From the NCBI GenBank assembly GCA_003540955.1, contig DPMX01000308.1, positions 1,901 to 7,505 on the forward strand: a DNA stretch of 5,605 nt. The letters run 5' to 3'. Position numbers and translations under genes: made by a program. This stretch comes from Gammaproteobacteria bacterium. Lineage in GTDB: Bacteria > Pseudomonadota > Gammaproteobacteria > Ga0077536. The first letter of the stretch is position 1, and every line of letters begins with the position of its first letter. This document shows positions 1-5,605 of this stretch, one piece after another. The notes beneath the pieces are model-generated. The model ran no database searches and was not told the DNA's origin. It saw nothing but the letters and a program-made list of their open reading frames with translations.

Positions 1-848
1 TGTTCAATCTCGTCAATGGGGATGGCCCGACCGTCGGCACCGCACTTGCCGCACACCCAGATATCGATATGATGTCGTTCACAGGTTCCACCCGCGCTGG
101 TGTGGCAGTTGCCAGAGCGGCCGCCAACACCGTGAAGCGCGTGGCTCAGGAACTCGGCGGAAAGTCAGCGAACGTCATCCTCGATGACGCCGATCTGGAA
201 AAGGCCGTTGAAGGCGGTGTCGAAGCAATGTTCTTAAATTCTGGTCAGTCTTGCAATGCCCCCAGCCGAATGCTCGTGCCCAAGACATTGCATGACGAGG
301 CCGTCGCAATCGCAAGAAAAGCGGCCGAATCGACGAATGTCGGTGACCCACGCCTTAAAGATTCGAAGATCGGGCCCGTCGTTAGTAAAGTCCAATTCGA
401 CAAGATTCAGCGACTGATCGAGGCGGGTATCGAGGAGGGCGCAACCCTCGTGACCGGAGGAACCGGTTTGCCTGAAGGTTTCAATCGAGGTTACTTCATC
501 AAACCGACGATCTTCGCGAATGTATCGAATGAAATGACGATCGCACGCGAAGAGATCTTCGGTCCAGTGCTTTGCATTCTTCCGTATACAAATGAAGAGG
601 ACGCAATCGAGATTGCCAACGATACACCGTATGGTCTCTCGGCGTATGTCTCGGGCCGCACTGAAGAGCGTGTGCAATCCGTAGCTCGGCAGTTACGTGC
701 AGGTAACGTTCACATCAATGGCGCCGGACTGGATTTCAATGCTCCCTTTGGGGGCTACAAGCAGTCCGGTAACGGGCGCGAGTGGGGAGAATTCGGATTC
801 GAAGAATTTCTCGAAGTGAAAGCCGTCATGAATCCGGCAGCCGCCTGA
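1..848 (+). CDS. Aldehyde dehydrogenase family protein, C-terminal part (5' end outside window)
   Basis: The enzyme oxidises an aldehyde to a carboxylic acid with NAD(P)+ in the cytoplasm; the substrate is not readable from the sequence. The frame is open from position 3, well before the first ATG at 69, so about 281 C-terminal residues of a usual 470-500 are present. Seen in order: SFTGST of the nucleotide-binding fold, ELGGK with the general-base Glu (codon 150-152), GQSCNAPSR with the catalytic Cys (codon 252-254), EEIFGPVL, and the closing PFGGYKQSGNGREWG segment. All catalytic landmarks in this part are intact. The GQSCNAPSRMLVP and GNGREWG wording resembles, from memory, the branch that includes Rhodococcus CddD (6-oxohexanoate dehydrogenase), but that does not fix the substrate. 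The next gene overlaps or abuts the stop at 846-848, which suggests an operon. Confidence 0.96.
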   Translation, partial: FNLVNGDGPTVGTALAAHPDIDMMSFTGSTRAGVAVARAAANTVKRVAQELGGKSANVILDDADLEKAVEGGVEAMFLNSGQSCNAPSRMLVPKTLHDEAVAIARKAAESTNVGDPRLKDSKIGPVVSKVQFDKIQRLIEAGIEEGATLVTGGTGLPEGFNRGYFIKPTIFANVSNEMTIAREEIFGPVLCILPYTNEEDAIEIANDTPYGLSAYVSGRTEERVQSVARQLRAGNVHINGAGLDFNAPFGGYKQSGNGREWGEFGFEEFLEVKAVMNPAAA

Positions 849-1987
849 GTATCCACGCATATATTATCCCCATCGCGGTCCTGGGCCTGATGGTTCCGCT
901 ATCGGTCCACTGTGACGAACCTTCGGCAATGGGGAACGAGGCCGACGCGAAACGCCGTCAGTACACATATTCGTGGATGTTCGCCGAAGGGGACACCATG
1001 AAACCCTACGGTGCGACGACGAAAGGACCCGATGTTACGCTTCAGCGCGAGAGCTCAGTCGCCTGGCGTGCACTACAGGACCGAACCTTAAGCTCTTTCA
1101 ACCGTGATCGGCTAGCGATTCTAGCTATGCAGGGTGCCTACCGTGTCACATTCGACTACATCGAAACCTTGGGTTTCACCGAATACTATCAACCAGCGAA
1201 GCCATACCAATCCTGGGGCACCGAGAATGTTTACGTCGTTGCGGACGAAACTGATTACATAAGTCTGCAGCATATCCTCGTCATGCGTTTTCTAGGCCCA
1301 GACGGTACATACTCGGATCCCGTTGTTATCAAGCACTGGCGTCAAGACTGGCGGTATGAAGACACTGAACTTTCGATCTATGCGGGTAATGGGACGTGGC
1401 AGCGGTTCTCGCGACCCCGGGGTACCGTCAAGGGCGCCTGGAGTCGCGCAGTATTTCAAGTGGACGACTCTCCCCGCTACGAAGTGATTGGTCGCTGGCG
1501 TCACGACCCGGGTTATTCGGTCTGGACCAGTGAATCCGCTTGGCGGCCCTTGCCCCGCCGCGAGTTCAGCGTGCGCGATGATTATCAAGTGCTTGAAACG
1601 GTCAGTCAGATCAGTATCTTGCCGTCGGGGTGGGTTCAGGATGACGACGCATTAAAGCTCGTGCTAGGCAGAGACGGTCAGCCCGACGCCGACATGCCTT
1701 ATCTGGCACGTGAAGACGGCATTAGCCGCTACGAAAGGATCGTCAACTACGATTTCGCGGTCGGGGACGCTTACTGGGCCGAAACAGCATCGTTTTGGGC
1801 TGAAGTTCGTGCGGCCTGGCGCGAAATTTGTGACGGTTCAGAGCGCTTCACCATCCTACAAGAGGTCGACGGTGGTTCTCTGTCCGATAGGATGCTGAGC
1901 CTGGCAGAACAATACCGACTGGGCACCTCGGATCCTGAAACTATTCACATCGAAGTCCGCAACACACTGCAACGATTTATTAATTAA
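782..1987 (+). CDS. DUF6607 family protein, probably exported
   Basis: Function is unknown. I recognise the DUF6607 family from the ordered blocks KHWRQDW (residues 184-190), QVDDSPRYE (226-234) and PLPRREFSVRDDYQV (256-270), which are hallmark words of this family as I remember it. The frame opens with GTG at 782, giving 401 residues and a 67-base overlap with the aldehyde dehydrogenase gene. Residues 24-43 are hydrophobic (IHAYIIPIAVLGLMVPLSVH) and look like a signal peptide, so the protein is probably periplasmic or outer-membrane associated. The Cys at 44 is preceded by His, so it is not a good lipobox. The start is uncertain: a CTG at 845, overlapping the upstream stop, would give a short signal peptide, while the ATG at 890 would cut through the hydrophobic stretch. 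No convincing Shine-Dalgarno precedes any of these. The protein is rich in Trp, Tyr and Arg. It is probably co-transcribed with the dehydrogenase gene. Confidence 0.85.
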   Translation: MGRIRIRRISRSESRHESGSRLSIHAYIIPIAVLGLMVPLSVHCDEPSAMGNEADAKRRQYTYSWMFAEGDTMKPYGATTKGPDVTLQRESSVAWRALQDRTLSSFNRDRLAILAMQGAYRVTFDYIETLGFTEYYQPAKPYQSWGTENVYVVADETDYISLQHILVMRFLGPDGTYSDPVVIKHWRQDWRYEDTELSIYAGNGTWQRFSRPRGTVKGAWSRAVFQVDDSPRYEVIGRWRHDPGYSVWTSESAWRPLPRREFSVRDDYQVLETVSQISILPSGWVQDDDALKLVLGRDGQPDADMPYLAREDGISRYERIVNYDFAVGDAYWAETASFWAEVRAAWREICDGSERFTILQEVDGGSLSDRMLSLAEQYRLGTSDPETIHIEVRNTLQRFIN

Positions 1988-2047
1988 GGGCTAAGCAGTG
2001 GGCTGAACGAACGGCACACTGAGTCCCACATCCCAAACACTGGTATT

Positions 2048-2064
2048 CGCCTGATAATTAGGCG
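2048..2064 (+). terminator. Small hairpin downstream of the DUF6607 gene, weak terminator candidate
   Basis: CGCCT (2048-2052) pairs with AGGCG (2060-2064), with one further G-T pair inside and a loop of about five bases. It lies 60 bases after the stop of the DUF6607 gene, where transcription could end. There is no run of T after it, so it is not a classical intrinsic terminator. Confidence 0.2.
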
Positions 2065-2134
2065 TAAGCTCTGCAGTAGCTTGTCAAAGAACAGGTGCCT
2101 ATTCCGATTTCCCCTCCTGTGAGAGACTTTGAGT

Positions 2135-2245
2135 ATGAACCGAATCACTCTAATCCTTCTCCTAACGATGACCGTTCTTCTTGGAAGTTCGGGACTGATT
2201 TTTGGAGTAGAGCAATCAATCTTAAACTGTTCAGACAACGACTGA
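2135..2245 (+). CDS. Signal-peptide segment detached by an in-frame TGA from the downstream exported protein
   Basis: A 36-residue reading frame starts at ATG 2135 and ends at TGA 2243-2245. Its start, MNRITLILLLTMTVLLGSSG, is a textbook Sec signal peptide: a short basic N-region, a long hydrophobic core, then small residues. It then runs VEQSILNCSDND. The frame is the same as that of the gene at 2258-3361, and only the TGA and four more codons separate the two. The simplest reading is that these were, or are, one gene encoding an exported protein of about 408 residues. A nonsense mutation, a sequencing error or stop-codon readthrough could explain the TGA. No strong Shine-Dalgarno is visible before 2135; a purine-rich GTGAGAGA lies about 10 bases upstream. 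As a stand-alone small membrane peptide it is possible but less likely. Confidence 0.5.
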   Translation: MNRITLILLLTMTVLLGSSGLIFGVEQSILNCSDND

Positions 2246-2257
2246 AAAATTGCAAAG

Positions 2258-3361
2258 ATGTTTGATCACTATGACGATCCAGAGGATGCCTACAATTTCG
2301 GAATAAAAATAAAGCAACTTGTAAAAGAAAAAAATCTTGAAGGTTTATTTGCCCTTGTCGAGGGTGAGTTAACGGGTCAGGGTCCACGTAAACAATTTAT
2401 CGTAGACAAAAAATTCTCTGATATTTTTTCTGACGACTGGAGAAAGAACTTACTACATGCTTATCCTCCTTGCTCACCGGTGGCGTGGGGTGCGTTCGTG
2501 CTGAAGAGCGGATCCGATAGCGGATCAATATTGTTTAATCGAAAAGATGGCAAGTGGCATATTTTCTCCATTAAGGGCGCGCAGGAAGAGGATATTCCGG
2601 GGTCAAATATGCCGATTGGTTGGGAAATCTCTGAGGGAATAATACCACCTCAATGTTTTGTTAGAGAATGGCACTCAAGTGATAATTTTGAGGCGTTTGA
2701 AGACAAATACAAAATTCCGAAAGAAGATTGTTGGAATATCGAACCAGGAAGAGATTATTTGAGCCGCATAGTTCTTCGGACCAACGCGCGTGAGGGCGCG
2801 ATCGACACTTTTGCCGATTGGTTGGAAAAATCGGGATCGAAAATGTTAACCCATTGCCAATCAACCAATTTTCGCAAAAATCCAGGTATGTATTTCGGTA
2901 AGGAAATACCTAGTCTGGATGGAATTTTCCCCAATTGGGACGATTCCCCTAAGGAGAGAATAACTTTAGCAGCACCAGTCGACCTTTGTTTCAAAGGGTC
3001 CGTTATCGGCGGCGTAATAGGGAATCCCATGAAATTGAGTGTCAAAACTAACAACAAATCTAAAAAGATTGAGAGCAAAATTGGTTCGTCAGAAGATTAC
3101 TACACAGAATACGCATATAGAATTTTAACCAACGTGCCGCTTAACAAATGCCAAGAACTTGCTCCTAACCTCAAGGGGCAATGCACACAATCATTTCTAA
3201 TAGAAGTTGGTGATTATGGTGGCGGTATGATGGGATGGGATTATGGATACAATATATATGGATTGTTTTCCTTTAAAGATGAACGCAGATTTATTGTTCC
3301 TCTGAAAAATTTTCAAAATCCGCGTCATGCGATTAATTATATTGAACAAAGTGTTAAGTGA
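2258..3361 (+). CDS. Uncharacterised protein, main body of a probable exported protein that has lost its signal peptide
   Basis: I cannot assign a function. The 367-residue frame from ATG 2258 begins FDHYDDPEDAYNFGIKIK and has the look of a mature periplasmic protein: an early helical part (residues 9-40), then PRKQF (43-47), a PPCSPVAWGAF segment (70-80), GWEI (121-124), PPQCF (130-134) and NPGMYFGKEI. Several cysteines (72, 133, 158 and later ones) would suit disulfides outside the cytoplasm. No transmembrane segment or known catalytic motif stands out. The wording reminds me of unnamed proteobacterial exported proteins, but I cannot name a family. ATG 2258 is unlikely to be the original start: it has no good ribosome site, and a signal peptide lies just upstream in the same frame behind one TGA. 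The gene is more A+T rich than the dehydrogenase and DUF6607 genes, which hints at a different origin. A Sel1-repeat remnant follows directly. Confidence 0.65.
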   Translation: MFDHYDDPEDAYNFGIKIKQLVKEKNLEGLFALVEGELTGQGPRKQFIVDKKFSDIFSDDWRKNLLHAYPPCSPVAWGAFVLKSGSDSGSILFNRKDGKWHIFSIKGAQEEDIPGSNMPIGWEISEGIIPPQCFVREWHSSDNFEAFEDKYKIPKEDCWNIEPGRDYLSRIVLRTNAREGAIDTFADWLEKSGSKMLTHCQSTNFRKNPGMYFGKEIPSLDGIFPNWDDSPKERITLAAPVDLCFKGSVIGGVIGNPMKLSVKTNNKSKKIESKIGSSEDYYTEYAYRILTNVPLNKCQELAPNLKGQCTQSFLIEVGDYGGGMMGWDYGYNIYGLFSFKDERRFIVPLKNFQNPRHAINYIEQSVK

Positions 3362-3371
3362 GCACGACCGC

Positions 3372-3520
3372 TATGTCATGTGTCATCGGTGAGATGTTGA
3401 GGGTGCAGAGAAAAATACGGAGATTGCTGAACGGTATATGGGTATCTGAATGGCGATCAAATCGCTGAAGCACAGAAACTCGCCCGAGAGTGTGTTGCGA
3501 AGAACTACAAAGGGTGCTGA
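3372..3520 (+). pseudogene. Remnant of a Sel1-repeat protein C-terminus, frameshifted
   Basis: The stretch 3440-3520 reads in one frame as GYLNGDQIAEAQKLARECVA followed by KNYKGC and a TGA. This closely resembles the usual C-terminal tail of proteobacterial Sel1-repeat (TPR-like) proteins, where a form of QIAEAQKLAREC...NYKGC follows the last repeat. Just upstream, in a different frame, 3393-3446 reads DVEGAEKNTEIAERYMGI, matching the part that normally precedes that tail (compare D-A-KN-R-x-x-x-E-xM). A third piece before the TGA at 3390-3392, RYVMCHR, could be the worn AYxW segment of the last repeat. At least one frameshift lies near 3437-3452 and probably another near 3390. No start codon or earlier repeats are present, so this is a gene relic rather than an active gene. 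The resemblance is from memory and was not searched. Confidence 0.6.
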
Positions 3521-3705
3521 GAGATGAAACGCCTGTCTGCAGCTTATCGAGTCTTACAACCGAGATAGCTCGCTGAACGTTTTAGTCTGAGTGACGCGAG
3601 TCCCACGTCTGCCGTTTATGACGCTTCACTGCACTACATGTGCACTACCAGCCGATGTTTAGAAATTACCCTGACAAGAATATGATCGTAACCTATTGAT
3701 TTAAT
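3521..3705. other. Spacer without recognisable gene between Sel1 remnant and tRNA-Val
   Basis: Both strands are interrupted by stops and I recognise no gene. It holds a short tandem word, TGCACTAC, at 3630-3637 and 3641-3648, and the words GCTGAACG (3572-3579) and GAGTCCCAC (3598-3606). Both of the latter words also occur, in the same order, at 2002-2009 and 2021-2029, on the other side of the A+T-rich gene. The 3' flank of the tRNA-Val gene lies here and shows no clear hairpin with a T run. Confidence 0.4.
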
Positions 3706-3780
3706 TGGTGGGCGATACTGGGATCGAACCAGTGACCCCTGCCGTGTGAAGGCAGTGCTCTCCCGCTGAGCTAATCGCCC
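3706..3780 (-). tRNA. tRNA-Val(CAC), complete, CCA encoded
   Basis: Read on the minus strand, the 75 bases fold into a complete cloverleaf with every stem perfectly paired: acceptor GGGCGAT/ATCGCCC, D stem GCTC/GAGC, anticodon stem CTGCC/GGCAG, T stem ACTGG/CCAGT with the TTCGATC loop. The anticodon loop TTCACAC places CAC (plus-strand positions 3746-3748) at the decoding position, which reads the valine codon GUG. The 3' CCA is encoded (TGG at 3706-3708 on the plus strand). It has its own promoter upstream at 3795-3823 and is transcribed away from gltX. Confidence 0.97.
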
Positions 3781-3794
3781 CAAATTGGAGTCGC

Positions 3795-3823
3795 ATTCTA
3801 GGTTGGGCCTCAGGGTCGGTCAA
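3795..3823 (-). promoter_or_regulatory. Sigma-70 promoter of tRNA-Val
   Basis: On the minus strand TTGACC (3818-3823) and TAGAAT (3795-3800) are separated by exactly 17 bases, both one mismatch from consensus. Transcription would begin roughly 7-8 bases after the -10 box, leaving a very short leader before the tRNA 5' end at 3780. Position and strand fit the tRNA gene precisely. Confidence 0.75.
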
Positions 3824-3895
3824 ACTCGCTTCGTCATAAATTTTCTACCCCTAAACCAAGACCTCCGTTATGGTTGGTTCTTACGTAAATGACAG

Positions 3896-4018
3896 ATGAA
3901 TCGTTTAACAGACGAAAAAAGTCATTTTCACTCCGATCTAGCCGGACTTATTTTAAATGTTCCGGATGGCAAGGGTGAAATGGATGCCGAATTAAATTTT
4001 ACTAAAAAACGCCTATAA
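3896..4018 (+). CDS. Possible 40-residue small protein upstream of gltX
   Basis: An ATG at 3896 opens a 40-codon frame ending at TAA 4016-4018. The product is hydrophilic with a short nonpolar middle (SDLAGLILNVPDGKGEMDAE) and a basic end (FTKKRL). I do not recognise it. Its composition looks protein-like, but it has no clear Shine-Dalgarno, and its stop lies inside the TATAAT box of gltX, so the stretch may simply be promoter DNA that happens to be open. A 40-codon open frame is not rare by chance. It may also be a leftover of a longer gene, though the frame closes just upstream with a TGA at 3890-3892. Confidence 0.2.
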   Translation: MNRLTDEKSHFHSDLAGLILNVPDGKGEMDAELNFTKKRL

Positions 4019-4019
4019 T
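3992..4019 (+). promoter_or_regulatory. Probable gltX promoter
   Basis: A perfect TATAAT stands at 4014-4019, with an A+T-rich tract before it. The best -35 partner is TTAAAT (3992-3997), 16 bases upstream and only half matching the consensus. Transcription would start near 4026, giving a leader of about 24 bases to the gltX ATG at 4050. The leader has no strong Shine-Dalgarno. Confidence 0.5.
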
Positions 4020-4049
4020 TCACGACCTCTAACTTACTAGTAGTGTGCC

Positions 4050-5459
4050 ATGTCTGTCGTTACGCGTTTCCCGCCGAGCCCAACTGGTGATCTACATATT
4101 GGCAGTATACGAACCGCGTTATTTAATTGGCTTTATGCCCGTAGGCTTGGTGGTAAGTTTATCTTGCGTATCGAAGACACAGACCGAGGGCGTTCGAGTC
4201 AGCAGTCTGTGGACATTATCTTGGCCGGTATGGAATGGCTGGGTCTCGACTATGACGAGGGGCCGTATTACCAAACCCAACGCTTTGATCGTTACGGTGA
4301 AGTGGTAGAGCAATTGTTGGCACAAGATAAGGCCTACCGCTGCTATTGCTCAAAAGAGCGTCTCGAAAAACTTCGTGCTGATCAGATGGTGCGAAAACTT
4401 AAGCCTCGCTACGACGGTCATTGCCGTTCTCTCGATAATGTGCCGACCGGGGGAGTTGCGCCGGTAGTCCGATTTCGAACTCCGTTAGATGGCGCTGTCG
4501 TGGTAGCCGATAAGGTGCATGGCCACATTACAACCAGCAACACACAGCTCGATGATCTCGTGATTGCGCGGTCCGATGGTAGTCCGACCTATCATCTAAC
4601 TGTCGTTGTCGATGACATTGATATGGGTGTAACTCATATCATTCGTGGTGATGATCACATTAACAATACACCACGGCAAGTTCATATCTTAGAAGCTCTA
4701 GGCGCCGCTCGACCAATTTATGCACACGTGCCGATGATCAATGGCTCGGATGGTAAAAAGCTATCCAAACGTCATGGAGCTGTTAGTGTGCTTGAATATC
4801 GCGAGCAAGGCTTTCTGGTTGGCGCGCTGACGAACTATTTAGCCAGACTCGGATGGGCGCATGGAGATCAAGAAATTTTTACGCGTGATGAGCTAAAGAA
4901 CGCGTTCGACTTCGAGGGACTAAATAAGTCGGCGGCGACATTTGATTTGGACAAACTCTTATGGTTGAACCAGCACTACTTGCAAAATGTCCCATCGGCG
5001 GACCTTGTGGCAATGGCGAAACCATTTTTTGAAGCCTCGAAAGTGCGATTGGACGACGGTCCTGATGTCGCCGCAGCGGTTGAGGCACAGCGCACCCGGG
5101 CGAAGACCTTGACCGAGATTGTTGAACAAAGCCATATGTTTTACGGTGATATTATTCGTGATAAAAATGCTGCGAAGAAGCATCTGCGACCGGCGGTCGA
5201 ACCTGTGCTACAGAAAATACGAGAAAAATTCGTGGCCGTAGATACGTGGAGTGGGGCAGCGCTCAAAGATATCGTCGAACAAACGGCGATAGAATTTAAT
5301 ATGAAATTGGGCAAAGTTGCCCAACCACTTCGTGTTGCAGTTACTGGTTCATCGGCTTCGCCGTCGATCGACATTACGCTCGAATTACTAGGTCGCGAAC
5401 GTTGCCTGGAACGCTTAGATGGAGCACTCGTGTACATAGCTGAACGCGCGGCGACTTGA
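4050..5459 (+). CDS. gltX: Glutamyl-tRNA synthetase (GluRS)
   Basis: This cytoplasmic class I aminoacyl-tRNA synthetase joins glutamate to tRNA-Glu using ATP, supplying protein synthesis and, through glutamyl-tRNA, tetrapyrrole synthesis in C5-pathway bacteria. The 469 residues match the usual length of about 470. Seen in order: PPSPTGDLHIGS (residues 8-19), the HIGH-type ATP motif in the HIGS form usual for GluRS; RIEDTD (40-45); the zinc site with Cys98, Cys100 and Cys125 plus Tyr121; LTVVVDDIDMGVTHIIRGDDH (183-203), the glutamate and tRNA acceptor region; and KLSKR (237-241), the KMSKS-type loop. The rest is the helical anticodon-binding part. ATG 4050 is the natural start, because the conserved motif begins within ten residues. 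It is divergent from tRNA-Val and is followed by tRNA-Ala, and a promoter for that tRNA begins inside its stop region. No damage is seen. Confidence 0.98.
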   Translation: MSVVTRFPPSPTGDLHIGSIRTALFNWLYARRLGGKFILRIEDTDRGRSSQQSVDIILAGMEWLGLDYDEGPYYQTQRFDRYGEVVEQLLAQDKAYRCYCSKERLEKLRADQMVRKLKPRYDGHCRSLDNVPTGGVAPVVRFRTPLDGAVVVADKVHGHITTSNTQLDDLVIARSDGSPTYHLTVVVDDIDMGVTHIIRGDDHINNTPRQVHILEALGAARPIYAHVPMINGSDGKKLSKRHGAVSVLEYREQGFLVGALTNYLARLGWAHGDQEIFTRDELKNAFDFEGLNKSAATFDLDKLLWLNQHYLQNVPSADLVAMAKPFFEASKVRLDDGPDVAAAVEAQRTRAKTLTEIVEQSHMFYGDIIRDKNAAKKHLRPAVEPVLQKIREKFVAVDTWSGAALKDIVEQTAIEFNMKLGKVAQPLRVAVTGSSASPSIDITLELLGRERCLERLDGALVYIAERAAT

Positions 5460-5484
5460 CAGGCTTTCGTGCCTACCGTACTCT
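5456..5484 (+). promoter_or_regulatory. Stable-RNA-type promoter for tRNA-Ala, overlapping the gltX stop codon
   Basis: A perfect TTGACA (5456-5461) spans the gltX TGA (5457-5459). Exactly 17 bases later comes TACTCT (5479-5484), a weak -10 that keeps the key T, A and final T. It is followed at once by GCGCGGCC, a G+C-rich discriminator like those of growth-rate and stringently controlled rRNA and tRNA promoters. The start would be near 5491, about 95 bases before the tRNA-Ala. Confidence 0.55.
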
Positions 5485-5521
5485 GCGCGGCCTCGAACGA
5501 GTAGCCGCTAACAAGCTGAAA

Positions 5522-5554
5522 AGAAAAAGGTTTATCGCCGTTCTCCCTTTTTCT
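5522..5554 (+). repeat. Inverted repeat in the gltX/tRNA-Ala spacer
   Basis: AGAAAAAGG (5522-5530) and CCTTTTTCT (5546-5554) are perfectly complementary over nine bases with a 15-base loop. The stem ends in T-rich sequence, so it could act as a weak terminator for gltX read-through, or be part of the processed tRNA leader. Because the T run is inside the stem, it is not a typical intrinsic terminator. Confidence 0.35.
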
Positions 5555-5584
5555 CACTGCAAGTGAAATCGGCTGTTCGATCAT

Positions 5585-5605
5585 GGGGCCATAGCTCAGC
5601 TGGGA
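5585..5605 (+). tRNA. tRNA-Ala, 5' end only (cut by window edge)
   Basis: The last 21 bases begin GGGGCCATAGCTCAGCTGGG, which is the 5' acceptor strand, the TA linker, the D stem GCTC and the D loop of bacterial tRNA-Ala genes. The anticodon lies beyond the edge, so GGC and TGC cannot be told apart. Its place just after gltX matches the known Pseudomonas order of gltX, tRNA-Ala, tRNA-Glu. Confidence 0.85.

Noticed and set aside
234..677. 147-residue minus-strand frame opposite the aldehyde dehydrogenase
   Set aside because: It is antisense to well-conserved catalytic segments and its translation looks random.
2243..2300. Selenocysteine insertion at TGA 2243
   Set aside because: No convincing bacterial SECIS hairpin follows directly (only GATC/GATC pairing), and the flanking residues do not resemble a redox site.
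3630..3648. Direct repeat TGCACTAC x2 with a 3-base gap
   Set aside because: Only two 8-base copies, with no further units; not a CRISPR or an attachment site that I can support.
3862..3879. AACCA.../...TGGTT pairing between tRNA-Val and gltX
   Set aside because: The stem is short, has no T run, and lies upstream of both divergent genes, so a terminator makes little sense.
4045..4308. Overlapping 87-residue plus-strand frame at the start of gltX
   Set aside because: It is a shadow of gltX in another frame; gltX carries all conserved motifs.
5141..5584. 147-residue minus-strand frame opposite the gltX 3' end and the tRNA-Ala leader
   Set aside because: It lies antisense to gltX, runs across the tRNA promoter, and shows no recognisable domain.

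Overview
The window looks like a piece of a gammaproteobacterial chromosome. The evidence is an E. coli-type glutamyl-tRNA synthetase with the CYC...C zinc site, a gltX gene followed directly by a tRNA-Ala gene (an order known from Pseudomonas and relatives), and a tRNA-Val(CAC) gene with its CCA encoded. The genus cannot be told from this sequence.

Layout. Positions 1-848 hold the C-terminal part of a NAD(P)-dependent aldehyde dehydrogenase that enters from the left edge. It overlaps, or lies directly against, a gene for a probably exported DUF6607 protein ending at 1987; the two look co-transcribed. From about 1990 to 3700 the DNA is visibly richer in A+T and accessory in character. This part holds an exported protein of unknown function whose signal-peptide segment (2135-2245) is cut from its main body (2258-3361) by one in-frame TGA. 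It is followed by a decayed tail of a Sel1-repeat gene (about 3372-3520) broken by frameshifts. The accessory stretch ends beside the 3' end of a complete tRNA-Val(CAC) on the minus strand (3706-3780), which has a strong promoter of its own at 3795-3823.

Positions 3781-4049 are the divergent control region between tRNA-Val and gltX. It has a perfect TATAAT for gltX and a possible 40-codon ORF. The complete gltX gene (4050-5459) follows. A second stable-RNA-type promoter starts inside the gltX stop region (TTGACA at 5456) and reads towards a tRNA-Ala gene cut off by the right edge (5585-5605).

How the genes relate. The right half is a translation-supply cluster: tRNA-Val, GluRS and tRNA-Ala, each with its own promoter signal. 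The left half is a metabolic gene plus an uncharacterised exported protein. Between them lies a small patch of degenerating accessory genes next to a tRNA, a usual place for gene gain and loss. I see no CRISPR array, transposase, integrase or recognisable defence system. The most notable item is the in-frame TGA splitting the unknown exported protein.
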